From contig NC_079878.1 in the NCBI RefSeq assembly GCF_029227915.1, positions 3,412,001-3,476,000 on the forward strand: 64,000 bases of DNA, written 5' to 3'. Positions 1 to 12,512 of this stretch are shown here, piece after piece. The position numbers and the translations under genes are program-made. Source of the DNA: Hydractinia symbiolongicarpus. Taxonomy: Eukaryota; Cnidaria; Hydrozoa; Anthoathecata; Hydractiniidae. The first letter of the stretch is position 1, and the number at the start of each line of letters is the position of its first letter. The notes beneath the pieces are model-generated. The model had not been told where the DNA came from. It saw only the letters and a program-made list of their open reading frames with translations, and did no database searches.

Positions 1-1361
1 TTTAATCGCCGGCAAACGAAAACCCGCGAATTCCCGTAAATCCCCGACTCGGCCCGTATAGTCAAAAGTATACAAAGAAAGTACCCAGGGAGTAAACTCA
101 TTTCGCGAACGATTTTTTAAATTATTTTTTCACCACTAAAACGCATGAGACCTGTAGTTTTTAGAAATGTTTTCATTTTTGATGGGACGCTGAATAAAAG
201 AAGTTTAATCGCCGGCACACGAAAACCCGCGATTTCCCGTAAATCCCGGACTGGGCCCGTATATTCAAAAGTATACAAAGAAAGTACCCAGGGAGTAAAC
301 TCATTTCCTGAACGATTTTTAAATTATTTTTTCACCACTAAAACGCATGAGACTTGTAGTTTTCAAAAGTGTTTTCATTTTTGATGAGACGCTGAATAAA
401 AGAAGTTTAATCGCCGGCAAACGAAAACCCGCGATTTCCCGTAAATCCGGGACTCGGCCCGTATAGTCAAAAGTATACAAAGAAGGTACCCAGGGAGTAA
501 ACTCATTTCCCGAACGATTTTTTAAATTATTTTTTCACCACTAAAACGCATGAGACTTGTAGTTTGCAGAAATGTTTTCATTTTTAATGAGACGCTTAAT
601 GAAAGTGGTTTAATCGCCGGCAAACGAAAACCCGTGATTTCCCGTAAATCTCGGGCTTGGCCCGTATAGTCAAATGTATACAAAGAAAGTACCCTGTGAG
701 TAAACTCATTTCCAAAACGATTTTTTAAATTATCTTTTCACCACTAAAACGCATGAGACTTGTAGTTTTCAAAAATGTTTTCGTTTTTGATGAGACGCTG
801 AATAAAAGAAGTTTAATCGCCGGCAAACGAAAACCCGCCATTTCCCGTAAACCCCGGACTCGGCCCGTATAGTCAAAAGTATACAAAGAAAGTACCCGGG
901 GAATAAACTCATTTCCCGAACGATTTTTTAAATTATTTTTTCACCACTAAAGCGCATGGGACTTGTAGTTTACAAAAATGTTTTTATTTTTGATGAGACG
1001 CTGAATAAAAGAAGTGTAATCGCCGGCAAACGAAAACCTGCGATTTCCCGTAAATCCCGGACTCGGCCCGTATAGTCAAAAGTATACAAAGAAAGCACCC
1101 AGGGAGAAAACTCATTTCCCGAACGATTTTTTAAATTATTATTTCACCACTAAAGCCCATGAGACTTGTAGTTTTTAAAAGTGTTTTCATTTTAGATGAG
1201 ACGCTAAATAAAAGAAGTTTAATCGCCGGCAAATGAAAACCCGCGACTTCCCGTAAATCCCGGACTCGGGCCGTATAGTCAAAAGTATACAAAGAAAGTA
1301 CCCAGGGAGTAAACTCATTTCCCGAACGATTTTTTAAATTATTTTTTCACTACTAAAACGC

Positions 1362-1564
1362 ATGAGACTTGTAGTTTTCAGAAATGTTTTCATTTTTGAT
1401 GAGACGCTTAATGAAAGTGGTTTAATCGCCGGCAAACGAAAACCCGCGATTTCCCGTAAATCCCGGGCTTGGCCCGTATAGTCGAATGCATACAAAGAAA
1501 GTACCCAGGGAGTAAACTCATTTCCCGAACCATTTTTTAAATTATTATTTAACCACTAAAGCCC
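1362..1564 (+). repeat. Monomer subtype B (representative)
   Basis: Marks: ttttcagaaatg, gcttaatgaaagtgg, cgggcttggcccg and gtcgaatgcatac. It carries atgcat and cccggg sites that subtype A lacks, and a CENP-B-box-like core on the minus strand. It recurs for example at 3962, 7453, 8873, 15771, 39024, 51845 and 54725, usually followed by a cccatgag (K) monomer. Confidence 0.75.
1473..1487 (-). other. CENP-B-box-like core, spacer one base short
   Basis: The minus strand reads attcgactatacggg. The CENP-B box core is nTTCG-nnnn-A-nn-CGGGn. Here TTCG, the A and CGGG are all present, but the first spacer is three bases rather than four. It occurs only in B-type and related gtcgaatg monomers. In A, M, N and F monomers the TTCG is destroyed (gtcaaaa or gtcaaat). 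Binding is doubtful because of the spacer. Confidence 0.25.
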
Positions 1565-1767
1565 ATGAGACTTGTAGTTTTTAAAAATGTTTTCATTTTT
1601 GATGAGACGCTGAATAAAAGAAGTTTAATCGCTGGCAAACGAAAACCCGCGACTTCCCGTAAATCCCCGACTCGGCCCGTATAGTCAAAAGTATACAAAG
1701 AAAGTACCCAGGGAGTAAACTCATTTCCCGAACAATTTTTTAAATTATTTTTTCACCACTAAAACGC

Positions 1768-2011
1768 ATGAGACCTGTAGTTTTCAAAAATGTTTTCATT
1801 TTTGATGAGACGCTGAAAAAAAGAAGTTTAATTGCTGGCAAACGAAAACCCGCCATTTCCCGTAAACCCCGAACTCGGCCCATATAGTCAAAAGTATACA
1901 AAGAAAGTACCCGGGGAGTAAACTCATTTCCCATGTATACAAAGAAAGTACCCTGTGATTAAACTCATTTCCAAAACGATTTTTTAAATTATTTTTTCAC
2001 CACTAAAACGC
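1768..2011 (+). repeat. 244-bp extended monomer
   Basis: After actcatttccc the sequence jumps back to atgtatacaaagaaagtacc (from 1933), so about 41 bp is present twice. The second copy reads ccctgtgattaaactc and then tttccaaaacg, whereas the first reads cggggag. The halves therefore come from two different subtypes joined out of register. The gctgaaaaaaagaag change marks the lineage. Confidence 0.85.
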
Positions 2012-2214
2012 ATGAGACTTGTAGTTTTCAAAAATGTTTTCATTTTTGATGAGACGCTGAATAAAAGAAGTTTAATCGCCGGCAAACGAAAACCCGCGAC
2101 TTCCCGTAAATCCCCGACTCGGCCCGTATAGTCAAAAGTATACAAAGAAAGTACCCAGGGAGTAAACTCATTTCCCGAACAATTTTTTAAATTATTTTTT
2201 CACCACTAAAACGC

Positions 2215-2458
2215 ATGAGACCTGTAGTTTTCAAAAATGTTTTCATTTTTGAAGAGACGCTGAAAAAAAGAAGTTTAATTGCTGGCAAACGAAAACCCGC
2301 CATTTCCCGTAAACCCCGGACTCGGCCCATATAGTCAAAAGTATACAAAGAAAGTACCCGGGTAGTAAACTCATTTCCCATGTATACAAAGAAAGTACCC
2401 TGTGATTAAACTCATTTCCAAAACGATTTTTTAAATTATTTTTTCACCACTAAAACGC
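2215..2458 (+). repeat. 244-bp extended monomer
   Basis: Same 41-bp extension and same gctgaaaaaaagaag mark as the unit at 1768, with private changes gaagagacg and cgggtag. The monomer between the two (2012) is of gacttcc type, so extended and normal units alternate locally with a 447-bp period. Confidence 0.85.
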
Positions 2459-3067
2459 ATGAGACTTGTAGTTTTCAAAAATGTTTTCATCTTTGATGAG
2501 ACGCTTATTAAAAGAAGTTTAATCGCCGGCAAACGAAAACCCGCCATTTCCCGTAAACCCCGGACTCGGCCCGTATAGTCAAAAGTATACAAAGAAAGTA
2601 CCCAGGGAGTAAACTCATTTCCCGAACGATTTTTTATATTATTTTTTCACCACTAAAGCCCATGAGACTTGTAGTTTTTAGAAATGTTTTCATTTTTGAT
2701 GAGACGCTGAATAAAAGAAGTTTAATCGCTGGCAAACGAAAACCCGTGACTTCCCGTAAATCCACGACTCGGCCCGTATAGTCAAAAGTATACAAAGAAA
2801 GTACCCAGGGAGTAAACTCATTTCCCGAACGATTTTTTAAATTATTTTTTCACCACTAAAACGCATGAGACCTGTAGTTTTCAGAAATGTTTTCATTTTT
2901 GATAAGACGCTTAATGAAAGTGGTTTAATCGCCGGCAAACAAAAACCCGCCATTTCCCGTAAACCCCGGACTCGGCCCGTATAGTCAAAAGTATACAAAG
3001 AAAGTACCCAGGGAGTAAACTCATTTCCCGAACGATTTTTTAAATTATTTTTTCACCACTAAAGCGC

Positions 3068-3555
3068 ATGGGACTTGTAGTTTACAAAAATGTTTTTATT
3101 TTTGATGAGACGCTGAAAAAAAGAAGTTTAATTGCTGGCAAACGAAAACCCGCCATTTCCCGTAAACCCCGAACTCGGCCCATATAGTCAAAAGTATACA
3201 AAGAAAGTACCCGGGGAGTAAACCCATTTCCCATGTATACAAAGAAAGTACCCTGTGATTAAACTCATTTCCAAAACGATTTTTTAAATTATTTTTTCAC
3301 CACTAAAACGCATGAGACTTGTAGTTTTCAAAAATGTTTTCATTTTTGATGAGACGCTGAAAAAAAGAAGTTTAATTGCTGGCAAACGAAAACCCGCCAT
3401 TTCCCGTAAACCCCGGACTCGGCCCATATAGTCAAAAGTATACAAAGAAAGTACCCGGGGAGTAAACTCATTTCCCATGTATACAAAGAAAGTACCCTGT
3501 GATTAAACTCATTTCCAAAACGATTTTTTAAATTATTTTTTCACCACTAAAACGC
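3068..3555 (+). repeat. Two adjacent 244-bp extended monomers
   Basis: Extended units at 3068-3311 and 3312-3555 lie side by side, the only such doublet in the window. The first starts atggg like subtype C and then becomes gctgaaaaaaag, so it is itself a chimera. The second is a full copy of the 1768-type extended unit. Confidence 0.8.
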
Positions 3556-5990
3556 ATGAGACTTGTAGTTTTCAAAAATGTTTTCATCTTTGATGAGACG
3601 CTTATTAAAAGAAGTTTAATCGCCGGCAAACGAAAACCCGCCATTTCCCGTAAACCCCGGACTCGGCCCGTATAGTCAAAAGTATACAAAGAAAGTACCC
3701 AGGGAGTAAACTCATTTCCCGAACGATTTTTTATATTATTTTTTCACCACTAAAGCGCAAGGGACTTGTAGTTTACAAAAATGTTTTTATTTTTGATGAG
3801 ACGCTGAATAAAAGAAGTGTAATCGCCGGCAAACGAAAACCTGCTATTTCCCGTAAATCCCGGACTCGGCCCGTATAGTCAAAAGTATACAAAGAAAGTA
3901 CCCAGGGAGTAAACTCATTTCCCGAACGATTTTTTAAATTATTTTTTCACCACTAAAACGCATGAGTCTTGTAGTTTTCAGAAATAATTTCATTTTTGAT
4001 GAGACGCTTAATGAAAGTGGTTTAATCGCCGGCAAACGAAAACCCGCGATTTCCCGTAAATCCCGGGCTTGGCCAGTATAGTCGAATGCATACAAAGAAA
4101 GTACCCAGGGAGTAAACTCATTTCCCGAACGATTTTTTAAATTATTATTTCACCACTAAAGCCCATGAGACTTGTAGTTTTTAAAAATGTTTTCATTTTT
4201 GATGAGACGCTGAATAAAAGAAGTTTAATCGCCGGCAAAGGAAAACCCGCGACTTCCCGTAAATCCCGGACTCGGGCCGTATAGTCAAAAGTATACAAAG
4301 AAAGTACCCAGGGAGTAAACTTATTTTCCGAACGATTTTTTAAATTATTTTTTCACCACTAAAACGCATGAGACTTGTAGTTTTCAGAAATGTTTTCATT
4401 TTTGATGAGACGCTTAATGAAAGTGGTTTAATCGCCGGCAAACGAAAACCCGCGATTTCCCGTAAATCCCGGGCTTGGCCCGTATAGTTGAATGCATACA
4501 AAGAAAGTACCCAGGGAGTAAACTCATTTCCCGAACGATTTTTTAAATTATTATTTAACCACTAAAGCCCATGAGACTTGTAGTTTTTAAAAATATTTTC
4601 ATTTTTGATGAGACGCTGTATAAAAGAAGTTTATTCGCCGGCAAACGAAAACCCGCGACTTCCCGTAAATCCCCGACTCGCCCCGTATAGTCAAAAGTAT
4701 ACAAAGAAAGTACCCAGGGAGTAAACTCATTTCCCGAAAAATTTTTTAAATTATTTTTTCACCACTAAAACGCATGAGACCTGTAGTTTTTAGAAATGTT
4801 TTTATTTTTGATGAGACGCTTAATGAAAGTGGTTTAATCGCCGGCAAACGAAAACCCGCGATTTCCCGTAAATCCCGGGCTTGGCCGTACAGTCGAATGT
4901 ATACAAAGAAAGTACCCTGTGGGTAAACTCATTTCCAAAACGATTTTTTAAAGTATCTTTTCACCACTAAAACGCATGAGACTTGTAGTTTACAAAAATG
5001 TTTTCATTTTTGATGAGACTCTGAATAAAAGAAGTTTAATCGCCGGCAAACGAAAACCTGCGATTTCCCGTAAATCCCGGACTCGGCCCATATAGTCAAA
5101 AGTATACAAAGAAAGTACCCAGGGACTAAACTCATTTCCCGAACGATTTTTTAAATTATTTTTTCACCACTAAAACGCATGAGACTTGTAGTTTTCAGAA
5201 ATGTTTTCATTTTTCATGAGACTCTTAATGAAAGTGGTTTAATCGCCGGCAAACAAAAACCCGCGATTTCCCGTAAATCCCGGGCTTGGCCTGTATAGTC
5301 GAATGCATACAAAGAAAGTACCCAGGAAGTAAACTCATTTCCCGAACGATTTTTTAAATTATTATTTAACCACTAAAGCCCATGAGACTTGTAGTTTTTA
5401 AAAATGTTTTCATTTTTGATGAGACGCTGAATAAAAGAAGTTTAATCGCCGGCAAACGAAAACCCGCGACTTCCCGTAAATCCTCGACTCGGCCCGTATA
5501 GTCAAAAGTATACAAAGAAAGTACCCAGGGAGTAAACTCATTTCCCGAACGATTTTTTAATTTATTATTTAACCACTAAAGCCCATGAGACTTGTAGTTT
5601 TTAAAAATGTTTTCATTTTTGATGAGACGCTGAATAAAAGAAGTTTATTCGCCGGCAAACGAAAACCCGCGACTTCCGGTAACTCCCCGACTCGCCCCGT
5701 ATGGTCAAAAGTATACAAAGAAAGTACCCAGGGAGTAAACTCATTTCCCGAAAAAATTTTTAAATTATTTTTTCACCACTAAAACGCATGAGACCTGTAG
5801 TTTTCAGAAATGTTTTCATTTTTGATGAGACGCTTAATGAAAGTGGTTTAATCGCCGGCAAACGAAAACCCGCAATTTCCCGTAAATCCCGGGCTTGGCC
5901 CGTACAGTCGAATGTATACAAAGAATGTACCCTGTGGGTAAACTCATTTCCAAAACGATTTTTTAAAGTATCTTTTCACCACTAAAACGC

Positions 5991-6234
5991 ATGAGACTTG
6001 TAGTTTTCAAAAATGTTTTCATTTTTGATGAGACGCTGAAAAAAAGAAGTTTAATTGCCGGCAAACGAAAACCCGTCATTTCCCGTAAACCCCGGACTCG
6101 GCCCATATAGTCAAAAGTATACAAAGAAAGTACCCGGGGAGTAAACTCATTTCCCATGTATACAAAGAAAGTACCCTGTGATTAAACTCATTTCCAAAAC
6201 GATTTTTTAAATTATTTTTTCACCACTAAAACGC
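5991..6234 (+). repeat. 244-bp extended monomer
   Basis: Last extended unit before a gap of about 36 kb without any. It carries gctgaaaaaaagaag, cccgtcatttcc and the 41-bp extension with ctgtgattaaac. It is followed by a T-like monomer (gacgcatattaaaag) at 6235. Confidence 0.85.
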
Positions 6235-7452
6235 ATGAGAATTGTAATTTTCAAAAATGTTTTCATTTTTGATGAGACGCATATTAAAAGAAGTTTAATC
6301 GCCGGCAAACGAAAACCCGCCATTTCCCGTAAACCCCGGACTCGGCCCGTATAGTCAAAAGTATACAAAGAAAGTACCCAGGGAGTAAACTCATTTCCCG
6401 AACGATTTTTCATATTATTTTTTCACCACTAAAGCCCATGAGACTTGTAGTTTTTAGAAATGTTTTCATTTTTGATGAGACGCTGAATAAAAGAAGTTTA
6501 ATCGCCGGCAAATGAAAACCCGCGACTTCCCGTAAATCCCCGACTCGGCCCGTATAGTCAAAAGTATACAAAGAAAGTACCCAGGGAGTAAACTCATTTC
6601 CCGAACGATTTTTTAAATTATTTTTTCACCACTAAAACGCATGAGACCTGTAGTTTTCAGAAATGTTTTCATTTTTGATGAGACGCTTAATGAAAGTGGT
6701 TTAATCGCCGGCAAACGAAAACCCGCGATTTCCTGTAAATCCCGGGCTTGGCCCGTATAGTCGAATGTATACAAAGAAAGTACCTTGTGAGTAAACTCAT
6801 TTCCGAAACGATTTTTTAAATTATCTTTTCACCACTAAAACGCATGAGACTTGTAGTTTTCAAAAATGTTTTCATTTTTGATGAGACGCTGAATAAAAGA
6901 AGTTTAATCGCCGGCAAACGAAAAACCGCCATTTCCCGTAAACCCCGGACTCGGCCCGTATAGTCAAAAGTATACAAAGAAAGTACCCAGGGAGTAAACT
7001 CATTTCCCGAACGATTTTTTAAATTATTTTTTCACCACTAAAACGCATGGGACTTGTAGTTTACAAAAATGTTTTCATTTTTGATGAGACTCTGAATAAA
7101 AGAAGTTTAATCGCCGGCAAACGAAAACCTGCGATTTCCCGTAAATCCCGGACTCGGCCCATATAGTCAAAAGTATACAAAGAAAGTACCCAGGGAGTAA
7201 ACTCATTTTCCGAACGATTTTTTAAATTATTATTTCACCACTAAAGCCCATGAGACTTGTAGTTTTTAGAAATGTTTTCATTTTTGATGAGACGCTGAAT
7301 AAAAGAAGTTTAATCGCCGGCAAACGAAAACCCGCGACTTCCCGTAAATCCCGGATTCGGGCCGTATAGTCAAAAGTATACAAAGAAAGTACCCAGCGAC
7401 TAAACTCATTTCCCGAACGATTTTTTAAATTATTTTTTCACCACTAAAACGC

Positions 7453-8872
7453 ATGAGACTTGTAGTTTTCAGAAATGTTTTCATTTTTGATGAGACTCTT
7501 AATGAAAGTGGTTTAATCGCCGGCAAACGAAAACCCGCGATTTCCCGTAAATCCCGGGCTTGGCCCGTATAGTCGAATGCATACAAAGAAAGTACCCAGA
7601 AAGTAAAATCATTTCCCGAACGATTTTTTAAATTATTATTTAACCACTAAAGCCCATGAGACTTGTAGTTTTTAAAAATGTTTTCATTTTTGATGAGACG
7701 CTGAATAAAAGAAGTTTAATCGCCGGCAAACGAAAACCCGCGACTTCCCGTAAATCCCCGACTCGGCCCGTATAGTCAAAAGTATACAAAGAAAGTACCC
7801 AGGGAGTAAACTCATTTCCCGAACGATTTTTTAAATTATTTTTTCACCACTAAAACGCATGAGACCTGTAGTTTTCAGAAATGTTTTCATTTTTGATGAG
7901 ACGCTTAATGAAAGTGGTTTAATCGCCGGCAAACGAAAACCCGCGATTTTCCGTAAATCCCGGGCTTGGCCCGTATAGTCGAATGTATACAAAGAAATTA
8001 ACCTGTGAGTAAACTCATTTCCAAAACGATTTTTTAAAGTATCTTTTCACCACTAAAACGCATGAGACTTGTAGTTTTCAAAAATGTTTCCTTTTTTGAT
8101 GAGACGCTGAATAAAAGAAGTTTAATCGCCGGCAAACGAAAACCCGCCATTTCCCGTAAACCCCGGACTCGGCCCGTATAGTCAAAAGTATACAAAGAAA
8201 GTACCCAGGGAGTAAACTCATTTCCCGAACGATTTTTTAAATTATTTTTTCACCACTAAAACGCATGGGACTTGTAGTTTACAAAAATGTTTTCATTTTT
8301 GATGAGACTCTGAATAAAAGAAGTTTAATCGCCGGCAAACGAAAACCTGCGATTTCCCGTAAATCCCGGACTCGGCCCGTATAGTCAAAAGTATACAAAG
8401 AAAGTACCCAGGGAGTAAACTCATTTCCCGAACGATTTTTTAAATTATTTTTTCACCACTAAAGCCCACGAGACTTGTAGTTTTTAGAAATGTTTTCATT
8501 TTTGATGAGACGCTGAATAAAAGAAGTTTAATCGCCGGCAAACGAAAACCCGCGACTTCCCGTAAATCCCGGATTCGGGCCGTATAGTCAAAAGTATACA
8601 AAGAAAGTACCCAGGGACTAAACTCATTTCCCGAACGATTTTTTAAATTTTTATTTAACCACTAAAGCCCATGAGACTTGTAGTTTTTAAAATGTTTTCA
8701 TTTTTGATGAGACGCTGAATAAAAGAAGTTTAATCGCCGGCAAACGAAAACCCGCGAATTCGCGTAAATCCCCGACTCGGCCCGTATAGTCAAAAGTATA
8801 CAAAGAAAGTACCCAGGGAGTAAACTCATTTCCCGAACGATTTTTTAAATTATTTTTTCACCACTAAAACGC
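7453..8872 (+). repeat. Seven-monomer HOR unit, 1420 bp
   Basis: Order: B (gactcttaatg), K, P, A (tttcc), C, E (gattcgggccg), then an aattcgcg unit with a one-base deletion in ttttaaaatg. The next B monomer lies 1420 bp on, at 8873, and the order restarts. The second round changes after the P unit: 9482 has an A-type head and an E-type tail, so A and C are skipped. Confidence 0.7.
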
Positions 8873-11800
8873 ATGAGACTTGTAGTTTTCAGAAATGTTT
8901 TCATTTTTGATGAGACTCTTAATGAAAGTGGTTTAATCGCCGGCAAACGAAAACCCGCGATTTCCCGTAAATCCCGGGCTTGGCCCGTATAGTCGAATGC
9001 ATACAAAGAAAGTACCCAGGAAGTAAACTCATTTCCCGAACGATTTTTTAAATTATTATTTAACCACTAAAGCCCATGAGACTTGTAGTTTTTAAAAATG
9101 TTTTCATTTTTGATGAGACGCTGAATAAAAGAAGTTTAATCGCCGGCAAACGAAAACCCGCGACTTCCCGTAAATCCCCGACTCGGCCCGTATAGTCAAA
9201 AGTATACAAAGAAAGTACCCAGGGTGTAAACTCATTTCCCGAACGATTTTTTAAATTATTTTTTCACCACTAAAACGCATGAGACCTGTAGATTTCAGAA
9301 ATGTTTTCATTTTTGATGAGACGTTTAATGAAAGTGGTTTAATCGCCGGCAAACGAAAACCCGCGATTTTCCGTAAATCCCGGGCTTGACCCGTATAGTC
9401 GAATGTATACAAAGAAAGTACCCTGTGAGTAAACTCATTTCCAAAACGATTTTTTAAAGTATCTTTTCACCACTAAAACGCATGAGACTTGTAGTTTTCA
9501 AAAATGTTTTCATTTTTGATGAGACGCTGAATAAAAGAAGTTTAATCGCCGGCAAACGAAAACCCGCGACTTCCCGTAAATCCCGGATTCGGGCCGTATA
9601 GTCAAAAGTATACAAAGAAAGTACCCAGGGACTAAACTCATTTCCCGAACGATTTTTTAAATTATTATTTAACCACTAAAGCCCATGAGACTTGTAGTTT
9701 TTAAAATGTTTTCATTTTTGATGAGACGCTGAATAAAAGAAGTTTAATCGCCGGCAAACGAAAACCCGCGAATTCCCGTAAATCCCCGACTCGGCCCGTA
9801 TAGTCAAAAGTATACAAAGAAAGTACCCAGGGAGTAAACTCATTTTCCGAACGATTTTTTAAATTATTTTTTCACCACTAAAACGCATGAGACCTGTAGT
9901 TTTAAGAAATGTTTTCATTTTTGATGGGACGCTGAATAAAAGAAGTTTAATCGCCGGCACACGAAAACCCGCGATTTCCCGTAAATCCCGGACTGGGCCC
10001 GTATATTCAAAAGTTTACAAAGAAAGTACCCAGGGAGTAAACTCATTTCTCGAACGATTTTTTAAATTATTTTTTTACCACTAAAACGCATGAGACTTAT
10101 AGTTTTCAAAAGTGTTTTCATTTTTGTTGAGACGCTGAATAAAAGAAGTTTAATCGCCGGCAAACGAAAACCCGCGATTTCCCGTAAATCCCGGACTCGG
10201 CCCGTATAGTCAAAAGTATACAGAGAAGGTACCCAGGGAGTAAACTCATTTCCCGAACGATTTTTTAAATTATTTTTTCACCACTAAAACGCATGAGACT
10301 TGTAGTATGCAGAAATGTTTTCATTTTTGATGAGACGCTTAATGAAAGTGGTTTAATCGCCGGCAAACGAAAACCCGCGATTTCCCGTAAATCCCGGACT
10401 CGGCCGTATAGTCAAAAGTACACAAAGAAGGTACCCAGGGAGTAAACTCATTTCCCGAACAATTTTTTAAATTATTTTTTCATCACTAAAACGCATGAGA
10501 CCTGTAGTTTTCAGAAATGTTTTCATTTTTGATGAGACGCTTAATGAAAGTGGTTTAATCGCCGGCAAACGAAAACCCGCGATTTTCCGTAAATCCCGGG
10601 CTTGGCCCGTATAGTCGAATGTATACAAAGAAAGTACCCTGTGAGTAAACTCATTTCCAAAACGATTTTTTAAAGTATCTTTTCACCACTAAAACGCATG
10701 AGACTTGTAGTTTTCAAAAATGTTTCCTTTTTTGATGAGACGCTGAATAAAAGAAGTTTAATCGCCGGCAAACGAAAACCCGCCATTTCCCGTAAACCCC
10801 GGACTCGGCCCGTATAGTCAAAAGTATACAAAGAAAGTACCCAGGGAGTAAACTCATTTCCCGAACGATTTTTTAAATTATTTTTTCACCACTAAAACGC
10901 ATGGGACTTGTAGTTTACAAAAATGTTTTCATTTTTGATGAGACTCTGAATAAAAGAAGTTTAATAGCCGGGAAACGAAAACCTGCGATTTCCCGTAAAT
11001 CCCGGACTCGGCCCGTATAGTCAAAAGTATACAAAGAAAGTACCCAGGGAGTAAACTCATTTCCCGAACGATTTTTTAAATTATTATTTTACCACTAAAG
11101 CCCATGAGACTTGTAGTTTTTAGAAATGTTTTCATTTTTGATGAGACGCTGAATAAAAGAAGTTTAATCGCCGGCAAACGAAAACCCGCGACTTCCCGTA
11201 AATCCCGGATTCGGGCCGTATAGTCAAAAGTATACAAAGAAAGTACCCAGGGACTAAACTCATTTCCCGAACGATTTTTTAAATTTTTATTTAACCACTA
11301 AAACGCATGAGACCTGTAGTTTTAAGAAATGTTTTCATTTTTGATGGGACGCTGAATAAAAGAAGTTTAATCGCCGGCACACGAAAACCCGCGATTTCCC
11401 GTAAATCCCGGACTGGGCCCGTATATTCAAAAGTATACAAAGAAAGTACCCAGGGAGTAAACTCATTTCTCGAACGATTTTTTAAATTATTTTTTTACCA
11501 CTAAAACGCATGAGACTTATAGTTTTCAAAAGTGTTTTCATTTTTGTTGAGACGCTGAATAAAAGAAGTTTAATCGCCGGCAAACGAAAACCCGCGATTT
11601 CCCGTAAATCCCGGGCTTGGCCCGTACAGTCAAATGTATACAAAGAAAGTACCCTGTGAGTAAACTCATTTCCAAAACGATTTTTTAAATTATCTTTTCA
11701 CCACTAAAACGCATGAGACTTGTAATTTTTAGAAATGTTTTCATTTTTGATGAGACGTTTAATGAAAGTGGTTTAATCGCCGGCAAACGAAAACCCGCGA

Positions 11801-12398
11801 TTTCCCGTAAATCCTGGGCTTGGCCCGTATAGTCAAATGTATACAAAGAAAGTACCCTGTGAGTAAACTCATTTCCAAAACGATTTTTTAAATTATCTTT
11901 TCACCACTATAACGCATGAGACATGTAGTTTTCAAAAATGTTTTCATTTTTGATGAGACGCTAAATAAAAGAAGTTTAATCGCCGGCAAACGAAAACCCG
12001 CCATTTCCCGTAAACCCCGGACTCGGCCCGTATAGTCAAAAGTATACAAAGAAAGTACCCAGGGAGTAAACTTATTTCCTGAACGATTTTTTAAAATATT
12101 TTTTCACCACTAAAACGCATGAGACCTGTAGTTTTAAGAAATGTTTTCATTTTTGATGGGACGCTGAATAAAAGAAGTTTAATCGCCGGCACACGAAAAC
12201 CCGCGATTTCCCGTAAATCCCGGACTGGGCCCGTATATTCAAAAGTATACAAAGAAAGTACCCAGGGAGTAAACTCATTTCTCGAACGATTTTTTAAATT
12301 ATTTTTTCACCACTAAAACGCATGAGACTTATAGTTTTCAAAAGTGTTTTCATTTTTGATGAGACGCTGAATAAAAGAAGTTTAATCGCCGGCAAACG

Positions 12399-12436
12399 AA
12401 AACCCGCGATTTCCCGTAAATCCCGGACTCGGCCCG
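12399..12436 (+). other. Helically phased A/T-tract and CCCG core
   Basis: CCCG starts at 12403, 12413, 12422 and 12433 (steps 10, 9, 11). The A/T triplets and quadruplets between them lie at 12399-12402 (AAAA), 12409-12412 (ATTT) and 12418-12421 (AAAT), steps 10 and 9, out of phase with CCCG. The same layout recurs in nearly every monomer. Alternation of A/T-rich and G/C-rich steps with a helical period is a known rotational nucleosome-positioning pattern. That it positions nucleosomes here is inference. Confidence 0.6.
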
Positions 12437-12490
12437 TATAGTCAAAAGTATACAGAGAAGGTACCCAGGGAGTAAACTCATTTCCCGAAC

Positions 12491-12512
12491 GATTTTTTAA
12501 ATTATTTTTTCA
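12491..12512 (+). other. AT-rich hinge of the monomer
   Basis: Example of the gattttttaaatta plus T-run segment present once per monomer. It has two T6 runs about 13 bp apart and almost no G or C. Variants are attattatttaacc, attatcttttcacc, agtatcttttcacc and atttattaattcacc, which help to tell subtypes apart. It would be the likely linker or bent segment if the GC-rich core is nucleosomal (inference). Confidence 0.5.

Larger units (their letters stand above)
1..7452 (+). repeat. Left mixed zone of satellite
   Basis: Monomers of subtypes A, B, C, D, E, K, T and extended forms alternate without a long regular HOR. Copies here differ more from one another than those in the 20-35 kb zone. It holds five extended monomers (1768, 2215, 3068, 3312, 5991). 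A 447-bp step (244+203) separates the extended monomers at 1768 and 2215. No gene or non-satellite sequence is present. Confidence 0.85.

Noticed and set aside
145-384. 79-codon plus-strand frame as a gene
   Set aside because: It lies in satellite and runs into the next monomer only because of a one-base deletion in the T-run. The same sequence is frame-shifted in neighbouring copies. No family resemblance or ribosome-binding context.
12399-12436. Promoter or operator in the GC-rich core
   Set aside because: The phased CCCG pattern and the palindromes gccggc and gtatac occur in nearly every monomer with no associated gene. A structural role is more plausible than gene regulation.
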